The notes under the pieces: generated by a model
Told to the model about the DNA's origin: nothing
Seen by the model: only the letters and a program-made list of their open reading frames with translations
The model's database searches: none
Source of the DNA: Setaria digitata
Taxonomy: Eukaryota > Nematoda > Chromadorea > Rhabditida > Setariidae
Reading direction: 5' to 3'
Length of the DNA stretch: 64,000 nucleotides
Assembly (NCBI GenBank): GCA_003640385.1
Contig: RCAB01000086.1
Location: 119,862-183,861 of the forward strand
Position numbers and translations under genes: made by a program
Shown: one piece after another, positions 26,490-38,079 of the stretch
Numbering within the stretch: the stretch's first letter is position 1
Layout: each line of letters begins with the position of its first letter

Positions 26490-27836
26490 GACTATTTAAC
26501 AACTATTACTATTATTAACATTACTCTAACTAGTTATTACTAAAACTCGTCATTATCATCATCATTACTACTAAAATTTATTGGAATTCAAGCTCTATTT
26601 TATTAAATTTTACAATACCGTATCCTTTTCGTTGCTTTCATTTTTTTTTTTACCCTTCCTCTTCAAGTGGTAGCATAAGATAATTGAGCTAACTGAACAG
26701 GATATTACCGTATTTTCTTTTTTTTTTCTTTTTTAACTTAGTTAAAACATTTGAAATGAGTGTTACTTTATATTTTCACTCTCTCCTTTCACAGTTTCCC
26801 GTTAATGTTTACCTATTTAAAAAAAAAAAAAAAAAGAAAAGAAAAAGGAAAAATTGTCTCTTCTTAAATAAATATAATAAATGTTGGAAATCTCACTCAT
26901 CATTTTCGAAAGGAATTTTTATTCGAATTTATTTCTTACAAACTATTTCATTCTTCGCTTTTTTTCTTTTTTCTTCCATTTCTAATTTCTAGGATTATAT
27001 CTGAAAAAAAAAAAAAAAAAAAAATTTAAAGAGATACATTTAGAATATAGATGCATATAAAAAGCACTATTGCAACATTAACTGTTATGTTCAATCATTT
27101 CACACTTCTTTTTTAAAATATAAATTTAAAATCGAAAATTTTGTCAAAAAAATTTCCCTATCTAATTAATACCACGATCATAGCATACCTATTATGTATT
27201 TTTTTTTTAATTATATATATATATTTAAAATTATTAAAAACTGTTATGTACGTAACTAGTACGTATATTTTTTAAATTTTGGAAAATTATATGTGAAAAT
27301 TGCCACACATATAATTTCAAATTAAAAAAAAAAAACTATAGTGGCAGTGGTGTTAGCTGTTGGTTTTTTTATCATTTCATATTATTCAAATTTTTAAATG
27401 TTCCCATATATTATCAATCTATACATTACTCCATTACTAAGAAGAAAAATCACAGCGGGATATTAGATTATGATCGACATGGAATAAAATTCTTTTATTT
27501 GCAATAATTTTCATCGTATCATTTGCATTTTGTTACATTTTCATTGCATCTAAAATCTTAATTTATATTCATTAATTATGTAATTATTCATTATTTTAAA
27601 TATATATTACTCATCAATATGTTACATATAATTTTGTGCTAATTTCATTTTTTTTTTTTTTGCCTTGGGAACGTTGAATTCATAAATTACTAAGTTTTTT
27701 TTTNTTTTTTTTTTTTATAACATAATGAGAATGGTCTAGTTAGAAATTATCAGATACTTAAAATTGAGCTATATATTAGTTAGTGGAAGAGGAGAAAAAA
27801 AAAAACATTACTGTGATTAAATTTATACTTTTCTAG
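26490..27836. other. non-coding sequence upstream of the SOWAH-like gene
   Basis: Homopolymers, an N inside a poly-T run at 27704, and no clear promoter motif. No exon that can be joined with confidence. Confidence 0.5.
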
Positions 27837-27837
27837 A
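27823..27837 (+). promoter_or_regulatory. possible spliced-leader or cis-splice acceptor of the SOWAH-like gene
   Basis: A T-rich tract ending TTTTCTAG stands directly before the first coding exon. No convincing donor or exon was found in the 1.4 kb upstream apart from the weak candidate at 26,217. In nematodes a leader of a few tens of bases between such an acceptor and the ATG is typical of SL1 trans-splicing. The nematode assignment and trans-splicing are inferences. Confidence 0.35.
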
Positions 27838-27959
27838 TTGTTGTCGAATTTCTTCAAAAGAAAAAAAAAAGGAAGATGCAGAACGAAAGAGATTGTAGCC
27901 GACCTCGAAGTCCAGATGGCTTAAAATCTTCGGTTTTTAGGGCAATACAAAATGCACGG
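27837..27959 (+). CDS. SOWAH: SOWAH-like gene exon 1 (leader plus N-terminus)
   Basis: A good acceptor (pyrimidine-rich, ending TTTTCTAG) lies at 27836, and the first ATG follows 39 nt later at 27876. From there 28 codons run to a consensus donor CGG|GTAAGT at 27960. The protein starts MQNERDCSRPRSPDGL. The 39 nt between acceptor and ATG contain no in-frame stop, so either this is a short trans-spliced 5' leader, as in nematodes, or the exon is internal and translation starts further upstream. I use the ATG as start because no upstream exon is convincing. Confidence 0.65.
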
Positions 27960-30900
27960 GTAAGTAATTTTGAACTATTTAATATAAAATTATTAAATGC
28001 TAATTACATTGCAATTATTTCTACACCTTCTCTAAGAACAGAAATAATTTTCGTTGTAGTTAGTAAGCTGAAAATTTTTTTTTTTGTTTTTGATGAATGA
28101 GATCTTTTCTGCCAATATCGTCAGGTCAAAGGTTAATTATAGATTTGCCAATGTAAATCATTGCTAATTTGAAAATTATGAAAATATAGCTGGTAGTTTA
28201 AAGGGGAGAAAAAATTAAAAAAAATAATGACAAAGAGAGGCAAGCAGCGCAGAAGGCAAGGGTCATTTAACATTGTGTAACAACTGTTTGATGCAAGGAT
28301 CACATCATTGTAAATAATCATGCGAATAAATCACGAAAAAGCGAAGAGAAACAGGACAGGGATCAGGATCAGGATCAGGATGACGACAGGATGCAGGATA
28401 CCGGTATGGATAGGATACAGGATACCGGATGAGGGAGAAAAGTACGGGATACGGAATAGACAGGGTACGGAATGCGGGGACGGACCGAGGTACAGAGGAT
28501 GATGGACGGGGTGATAGAGAGAGGGAAGCGGAGAGAAATTTTCCCATCAGCGCTAAAGCAACCCGCTGTTTGATGAAGTTTGCTGCTACTGGGTGGCCAT
28601 CATATTTTATCGAAAGTTATTAATTTAAAGAAAAAAAAAAAAAAGAAAAAGAAAGAGAGAGAGAGAGAGAGAAGAAGAGAAAAAAAAAAAAAAAGAAATG
28701 AAGCATTATAATGTGAAAGAAAAAAAGGAAAAAGAAATTAAAATGTTTTAATTTCTACAGGTAACTAAGGAAGGTAATTTGATGACAGATGTAGAATGTC
28801 CATTTGCAAGAATAGACGACGAATTAGAATGTGATAATCAGTCACAAATAATTGATAATGCTCAAATTAATGAGCAGCAAAAACGGTTGCAAAAGAAGTT
28901 ACACGAGAAAAGTATTACTGAGGTATGTTTATTATTGATTCGAAATTTACCCCTCATATAAGACAGTGTGCTTATTATTAATAAGCAATTTAGGCCTCAA
29001 ATGAATGTACCGGATGATATGAAAAGGAGAAATGCCTACTTATCTGTGATGGTGAATGAACCTAAAATTTGCTACTTTCATCATTCTAAACTTCATCACT
29101 ATTATATGCCATCTTAATATCTCACCACTACAAAGCACAAATTAGATTGGAAGAAAAAAAGTGAAATTTAAATTCTCAAATAAAATATAAACAATGAAAA
29201 TGTAATATTGATAGTAACAATAATCATACTAATAGTGACTATTGTAGTGATAATAACAATCATATGAACACAGAGTAGTAGCAGTAGTAGCAGCAGTAGT
29301 TGTAGTAGTAATAGTAGTAGTAGTAATGGTAGTATATGTATCGTTAATTGCAGAATTGTAAATATGCTGTACGATAGTCAGTCGATAAGTTGATGGATAC
29401 GGTATGTTAGAGAGGATAAAGTTAAGTAATAATTAGTTATATTTATGAAATATTAAAGATTTAACTTAATTTCCTCCTTTTTTTTTTTTTTTTTTTAAAA
29501 AATTAATGAAATTATGTAATAGTAAATAAAATAAATGTGATAAAATGAAATGTTGAAAAGGATAATTGTGAATAAGTATAATTGTTAGCAGATATCAAGG
29601 TAAAGGTTAAAGGGTAAAGGTTGAATTTAACAAAAAAAAAGAAAAAAAAGCAAGGGAGAGAGAAAGAGGGAGAGAGGAAGTAGAAGAGAAGGAGGAAAAA
29701 AAAAAAAAAAGGATATCTTCCGGAAAAGAAGAATTGATAGTTTGATGTTTATGTATGGATGTAAATGTAAATGACGAGCTAACAACCAATCAACCAACGC
29801 TGTGAACATACCGTTGAAAGAGAGGAGGAGGAATAGAGAGGAGAATGAGAAAGGGGGAGGAGAGAGAAGGAGGAGGAGGAGGAGGGAAAAGGATTGTCGC
29901 GTAGCGTGATACGATTAAGTCTAAGAATGTGATAATGACCTCTTCTGAAAGGGGGAGGAAGAAGAGGAAAGGTAGGTGGAGCAAATGGAAAGGTAAAGAA
30001 ATTGGAGGGGGGAGGAGGAGGAGGAGGAGGGGAGGAGGAGGAGGAGGGGAGGAGGAGGGGAGGAGGAGGAGGAGGAGATGAAATGTACGGGAAATTGATT
30101 GTCAGAAATAATGTTCTAGTATCAAAAGATCTGTCCTATCTAATTGTTAGATATATGTGTCTGTGTGTGTGTGTGTGTGTGTCTGTCTGTGTGTGTGTGT
30201 GTGTGTGTGTGCATATATTTTGTGTATATTTGATATTATTTAAAAGTTGTTAATTGATATTTCGGCAATGATAGAAGCTACTGATAGGAGTGTGTAGGAG
30301 TGATTTTGATAAGTTATCAGAATTTAATGCATTGATAAATTCGATTGACCTCTCATCTCTAAAACATATTTGAATGTGTATATGTGTCGAACAAATGTCA
30401 GTTGCTGGACAAAAATTGTAGCAAATCCAATTTTCGCACTTCATTTGTGTGTGTGTGTGTGTAAGTGTAAATTGCTACCATTAGAAGGATTGGTAGCGTG
30501 ACGGATGTTTGACACATGGCGGTTGACAGTTGACAGTTGACAGCTTGATAGAGTGTGCAAGATGAAGAAGGGAAGGAAGAAAATCCACACACCGCGAATA
30601 GTCTGTTGTTTGTTTCCAGGAAGATTGGTTATCCGAGGTGGAGAAATATTTTGGGAGATGGGGGAGAAGGAGGAGGGAAAGAATGGAAAAGTTGATGGAG
30701 AAGAGGGGAAAAAAGAAAAAACGGCAAAATTATCGGAGATGGGAAATTATTCCGGAAAATGAGGTATCCTGGGAAGGGGGATGACGGTGAAAGGGGTGGT
30801 ATTTCAGGAAGAGAGAAGAAGGATTGAAGGAATGGATAATTTGAAGTGGACAATTGAGAGTTATAATTTTATGTTGATAACTGATTAACAATTATGATTA

Positions 30901-32395
30901 ACAATTTAATCAATAAATGTGAAATTATGAATGACAGTAAGAGGGGGGGGGGGAAAAAAAAAAGAAAGAGTGAAGAAATTACTAGTATGAGTTAAAAAAA
31001 GAAGTATTTAAAGTGTAGGAGATTAACTTATTACAATAAGATAAGCAAACGAAAGGATGTAAAGATAGAGGTAAAGAGGGAAGGGGAGAGAAGGAGAGAG
31101 TGTGTGTACGGTAAAATCCAGCAACTTTTTATGATTATGGTATATAATTATAATATTGCACTATCAATTGGTAATTATTAAAGGTACTAGAAATGGTTGA
31201 ATTTCTTTTTTACAGTCAAAGTTTCTTTCTTTTTGTAAGAAATTTAAATTTGTTTTTTTTTTTTTTTTTTACTGGAATGACAGTAAGCAAAAACGAAACA
31301 TATATCGTAAAATGAATCAATAATACTGTTAAATGAATCTTTTTCGTTTATGGCTTTAATCGAATATCATTTTCCGGATAATGTGGATTAGACCGGTACC
31401 ATTTGGTGAATTTATAAGCTTATGGTAATGGACTTCTTGTTTGCTCATCTCCTTTCTAATTCTGTAATTAGAATTGTTTGAATAGAAAAAAGGGAAATCA
31501 TTTCATTCATTACCGTAAGGTTAGAGAAAATTGAAAATTGCTAAAACAGTAATAAATTTTTAAGTTATAAATTGTAATTGCTGTATGTTTTTGTTTGTTT
31601 GAATTAGCAGGTAGAAAAAAAAACAGTAATTTTTGAAAAAAAAAAAACAAAAATATAAATCTTGATTAAATTAAATAGTATGTTATGGATGATGAGATAC
31701 TTAATGTATCGTTTTTTTTTTTTTTTTTTTTTTTAATATAATTTGTTAATTGAGCTAAAATTTTTCATTTTTCATTTCTTTTTCACTGTAATTGTAGGCC
31801 TAACATGTTGCTAGTAAAATAATAACACTAACTATTAATTGCTATCAATTTTCATATTAACTGGACTTTTCGATGGAAGAGCATATATTCTTTTATTTAA
31901 TGATTTTTTCCATCATTATTATGTTCTTTTAATTAGAAGTTTTTCCTTTTTTTTTTTTTTTTTCCATTTTCATCACCATTAACATTTGCTTATCATCATA
32001 AGATTGTTATCAGTGCATAGAGTAATTATTGTCTATATGTATATAAATGTTTAATTAAAATTAGTAGTAGAATAAGTTTAATTAAAACTAAGGTGATTTA
32101 TGTAAGCCTAATTAAAATTTATAGAACTTTTTAATTAATATTAATACCACTCGATATTTAATACAAGGTGTAACTGCTTTTTTTTCCGTTTTTCTAAATT
32201 TTCCGTTATAGTGCAGGAATTGTGGAGAGGTTGAAAATGGGTGGGAGGGAAAGGAGAGGGGATAAGATGAGAGAGGGAGAGAGAGAGAGAGAGAGAGGGA
32301 GAGTTTGGACACATTCTGAATGGATGAATCTCAATCCTATCAACAATTCAGGCAGGACATCATTTCTCACTTAATCAGGAAAAAAAAGCGGAAGA

Positions 32396-32437
<42 letters not shown>

Positions 32438-35400
32438 GAATTGGTTTATGGGAATGGTTTTTTTTTTGAAAAATTGCCTTAAAATGGAATGACTTGGTGA
32501 AATGTTAGTTTAGTGGTCAGAGGAAAAGAAACGAATTGAAATGATCAATACAGAAGGGATGAGGTAAGTGTTGATGGCAAAATATTTTTTAAAAAGAAAA
32601 TAAAAGATATTTTTTCAGTAGCCATCATTATTGTGATCTTTATTTAGATAAGAATTAATTAATTGATTAGTGGAGGGCATTTCACTTCTTTTATTCTTAT
32701 TTTTTCTAATATAATATAATAGTAAATAAAGTATATAGCGAATAAATGTGTACGAAATTTGATCAGTATTAATTATTGATATTATATTACAAGCAGTAAA
32801 TTGTATTTTATTAAATGTTTCATTTGCAGAATTTGTTATATTATTTTAAATTTAAAAACGAAAATATATTTATCAAGAAAAGAAATACCAAAATAATTAA
32901 AATTATTGTTAATTTGATTTATTAAATTTCCACTTTTTTTTGTAACTCATTAATTTATAAATGTAGAAGAAATTGGATGCATTTTATTATTAGCGGATAG
33001 CATTTTATCGTATTTTGTCTTCTGCAATATGATATTTGATAAAATGAAGTGGAATTTAATGTCGAATTTTTAGTCTTCTAATAATTTATTCTGTTTTCTA
33101 TTTTTAATTTTTTTTAATAATAATGATGATTTGTTACTTGATGAACGATTATTTGTTTTCAAATGATTGAATGGATTAAAATAAAGGGAAATTAGAAAGT
33201 AAAAAATCTAAAAGGAAAGAGTAAATTGTTCAATTAATTAACTGATTATTATTTTTCTTGAAAAGGAAAAGAATGATGATACTTACTAATCTGTATTACT
33301 GATAATGCAAATTATATCTCATTCTATTCATTTAGACTAATATTTTAAATCTTTTTATGTAAAATTTGTTTATATCCTAATACAAATGGAAAGCAAAAAG
33401 GTCATGTTCAAATTCTTCAACCATTAAATAACTTTTCGTATTGTTATTCAGTTAAGTATCATCTCTACTCTATCCGGAAATTAACCATCATTAACATTTT
33501 TTAATTTAAAATTGTTGAATAAATTATCGGGTGTTAAAATTTTATACAGTTGATGATTTGGTTTTACAAAATAATTTTATTTTATTTAGATCTTCGTCCA
33601 ATTGCTTTTTTCATGCAATATATAATTAATACTTGCTAAGTTTCATCTCTTATATTTTTTCTTCACGTATTAATTAATGAATATGTAAGTAATGAATGCT
33701 TATGAAAGATGAGTCTTTTTTTTTTTTTTTTTAAATATATTTCTTGTTCACAACTTACGTGAAACAGCTGTAGAATTAGTAAAAGCGATAACACGTGCTT
33801 CTTGACTGCTCAAATATTACTTAATTATTGCTATAAATATTCTTTCATATTTCATCCATACTCACTTGATAATTATATTATACTTCTTATTCACGCAATC
33901 TTTCTCGTATTATTTAACAGATACAAAGAATTCCAAGTAAGTATTCTCTCTTGTATTCACGTATTACTTAGTAGTTAATATTATATTACATGTTTACGCA
34001 ATCTTTCACGTATTATTGAGAAATCCAACTAAACATCCTTCTGTATCGTGTAATCACATGTTACTCTGTAATTGTACTGTGCTACGTTACTCACGTAGCA
34101 TTCACGTATCACTAGACAAATGAATGTGAATTATAAATGAGATGAGGGATTGTAGGTTCTTCTATCAATTAAACCTAACATTTTTATGCTACGTTGACGA
34201 TGTAAATGATAAGTGTGCAGTGGACCGTCGAATTAGCGTTAATAGTGCTAATGCGGATTTTCGGGATCAAGAGAGCGGCCGCCGTTCTCGAGAAAGACGA
34301 ATACAATGATCGGGAAAGTACCTCTATCTTCCACAGTTCTGTCATTACCAATCACACATCTTCACAAATTTTTGCAAAAATGAAAGAGGAAAGAAAAGAA
34401 AAGAAGAAGTGAAACATTTTTATCTGTCAATACAAATTAGTATTAGTAATTTACTAAGTACTAGTTATGCTTCCTTTAACACCTGTAATATCAGTATTAA
34501 CAATTATTGATGCATATAAATAATTTGATTACTTGTTATTTAAAATTATACGGTAAATTTTATTCATGTGTTATTAATTAGTAATTGAGAAGAAAAAAAA
34601 CACGCATACACACATCAACAAAATATCTCGAGAATTTAAAAAATAAAAACAAAAAACAAAACAAAAAAGAAATCCAAATAGTTGCAAGTAAAATTATTGA
34701 TAATAATTAATCGAAAAAAAAAAAAAACGATTTCATAAAATTACATTTCTAATGGTTTACATTAAAATAGGCAATTTTTATTACGATTATATATATATGT
34801 ATATGTGTGGTAAATTAAAATTGATAATGATCTTTTATCAAAAATTTCTTCACTCATTTGAGTGTTAAAAATTTTTGCCGCAAAAAAAAAAAATTGCAAT
34901 GTTTTAAATGGATCATTGCTTAAATTTTGAAATGAATTATGGCAGTTCTTTTGAGATGGCGGAACTTTTTCTCTGCACATTTACTCTTTTTGGATGAACC
35001 TTTGACCTATTCGTACTATTATTATCCATCTGTTTTCTAATATTAAAATGTTTCACTTTTTTTTTTACTTCTATATATAAAATTTTTTTCTCAAACTATC
35101 GAAATTACTGAATCAGGAAAANTTTTTTTACTTCTATACATAAAATTTTTTTCTCAAACTATCGAAATTACTGAATCAGGAAAATGAAAGTATAGATTCN
35201 ACTTCTATATATAAAATTTTTTTCTCAAACTATCGAAATTACTGAATCAGGAAAATGAAAGTATAGATTCGATCCTTTTTTTTTTTTTTTTTTAACCATC
35301 TCTCTCAAATTATTGCTGTCATTATCATGTCTAATTATTAGAAGTTACCTAATTAGTTTTTATATATTTGAAATATTTTAAAAGTTTTATTATTATTTTT

Positions 35401-38046
35401 TTTTTGATTAAACTTTATCAAAATATATTCTGTTGCTTTTGAAAATTGAAATTAATGAATAGAAAGGATCAAAATTCCTTATTTTAGCATAATATAATCC
35501 TGTTGAGAAGAATTCTCAAATCATTTCCTGTTCTCAACGGAAATCAAAGCACATTCCCACATTTGTTCGAAAACTTTTTAATTATCTCATTTAAAATTAT
35601 TTACTTTATTTCAATTTATGTTATTAAAAAAAAAAAAACAAAAACAGAGAGAAAGAAATAATTAAATGTGATAATTATAAAAAAAATAATGATGGTTGTC
35701 ATTCTTCCCATTAAACATGAAGAAATAACATAATAATTAATTATTTTATATTTAAATTTGAATATATATTTGAAGTTATTAATTTTCCTTTCTTTTTTTT
35801 TTCAGCCTTCATCGATTCTTTCATGTCTTCCAGAAGAAACTTTACTAATTGATTCAAATCTTACCGTACGATGGATTCGAGCTTGTTCAACCGGTGATTT
35901 ACGAACAGTTGGTGAACTTGTGAGGCAAAAAGTTAGCAAAAAACAAAAAGCATTTTTTCTTTTCATTTTACTAATTTAATTAAATTTAAATTTCGAAAAA
36001 AAAGAGAGAAAAAATGAAGAATGCATTTATATGATAATTTTTTAGTTTTTTAAATTTTTCAATTGTTTCATTAAAATATCGTTTTTCTTTCTTTCCTTCT
36101 TTTTTTTTTTTTTTTTTTTTTTTCATTCCTATCAAATTATTTCAATCAATGAGTTTATTATACAGTAGTTTCTCACAGAATTATAACCCGCATACTTTGG
36201 TCATTCTTTTTGCACATTTATTGCTTCCATTTCTTTTTTTTTTTTTCTTCAATTATCATTTCATGCTTACCTTTTAATGCCTTCAATTATTTTAATTTTA
36301 AAATTTCATTTAATTAATTTAGAAAACTTTCAGTTAAAATTTTCTCTTCATTAACTACAGTATATAATCTTATCAATAGATAAAAATGCTATATTTTTAG
36401 CCATGTATTATCACTTGGTCATCAGCAATTAATCATAGCTTTAGTGGTTTACATTATGCTGCCAAAGATGGTCATAGCGCTGTGGTGCGATTTTTAATTT
36501 GAATGGTGCTAATGTCAATCTTCAAACTGTAAGTTTTCTTTTTTTTTTTTTTTCTTTTTCAAAATTTGTAAGAAAAAAAAAAGAAAAAGAATTATTTCGA
36601 GGTGATTCATTTAATTTGCTTCATTTTGAAAATTTTTTTTTAAATGTTAATTAAACAGAAAATTTACTTCTTAAATAGCTCTTATCATTTTTTTTTTTTT
36701 TTCAATGTAATAGTCACCGTAAATTTTGCAAAACCACAATTGCGTTACATAATTACGGTACTAATTGAATGTATCATTGATAATTTTTATGTTTTTTATC
36801 ATCTTTCTGAATTTTCATATGAAATTTGTTATTGATTTCGAAGAGAAATTCATCGAATATTTCCACTTCAATATGTATAACTAATAACTATTAATGAAAA
36901 TGTTACTCAAATAAATTCATTAACTAATCTAATTTTAATTCTTTTTCCTTTTCAGGCTGTAAGTCTTTCATTTCATGGATTTCATCAACCATTTCTTCTC
37001 ATCACTTTTTTTTTTTTTTTTTTTCTTTCACCCAAAAATATTATAATATTTGGGATGAGCGAAAACTAGAAAATGAAAAAACGAAAAAAGTGAAAGATAT
37101 TTAGAGTGGTTATACGCCTCTTCATCTTGCTGCAATTGCTAAACAAGTTGAAATTATTTCCATTCTATTGCGAGATTATGGTTAGTTTTACATTGGCATC
37201 GATTGAAGTGCAATCATCTTATTTTATTTATTTGTTTACTTATTTATTCGTCACTTTTCTTCATTAGTTATAACAACATTTTATAACTAAATCTTAATTT
37301 TATTGATGCAAAAAATTGCTTTAAAAGAAAAAAAATTAGGATATTTTTTATTTTTAAGCGTAGTTAAAATATGCTAAGTCTTTTTTTTTTTTTGTTTTTT
37401 AAGAAAGTTTATTTCGAGAAGATCATTATCCTTTAAAAATTTTTTAAAAATAATTTTTTCCATTTTTCTTCCTTTGTTTTTGCAGGTGCAGATGCGTCAA
37501 TTAAAGACTACTCGGGGCATACTTATCAGTATTACCTAATGAGGGAACAAAGTAAAGAAAGCTAATTGCTTTTTAATTACTATTAATTAATGCTACAAAT
37601 GTTGTCAATTGGAAAGAAATTTTAACATTCGTTAAATTATCAATTTTAAACTAACTTTTTTCTTTTTTGAAAAAAAAGAAGGAAGAACTTAGCAATTACT
37701 TCTTTTTTTCCTAAATTATCGATTAGAGACGAAAAAAAAAACAAAAAAACGGCAATTATTTGTTAAATTTATCAATTTTTCAAACAAATGATATGGTTGA
37801 AATAAATCCTTTTCTCTTTTCTGATAATTATTATGTGGATTTATGATGTAAGTTATTGGGAACCAATCTTTTCTCCAGTCTATTATTATTTGAATTGAAT
37901 TCCAACATCGATTATCTATCAAATTTTCATTTTCTATTTTCTTTTTTTTTTTTTCCTCCCTCCTTTTTTCCTCTTCTTTCGTCTTTTTTTTTTTCAAGAT
38001 AATTCAACATTGTGTTACAGTTTTCTTCAATTTTACAATATATCTC

Positions 38047-38079
<33 letters not shown>

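Larger units (their letters stand above)
28923..35805 (+). other. intron 2 of the SOWAH-like gene (6.9 kb)
   Basis: The intron runs from GTATGT to a poly-T tract ending TTTTCAG. It holds a purine-rich strand (about 29.6-31.1 kb), GTA, GGA, GT and GA microsatellites, an ACGTA-motif cluster (33.66-34.12 kb), a GC-rich island with two small overlapping ORFs (34.14-34.41 kb), and the N-separated repeat copies at 35.07-35.27 kb. No further SOWAH exon with matching phase is evident apart from the speculative alternative first exon at 34142. Confidence 0.7.

Noticed and set aside
28305..28547. Minus-strand Pro/Ser/Arg-rich frame opposite intron 1
   Set aside because: Comes from the GGATAC-type repeat; the intron is defined by good exons on the + strand.
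30002..30253. 83-residue Gly/Glu then Cys/Val frame
   Set aside because: Product of adjacent GGA and GT microsatellites.
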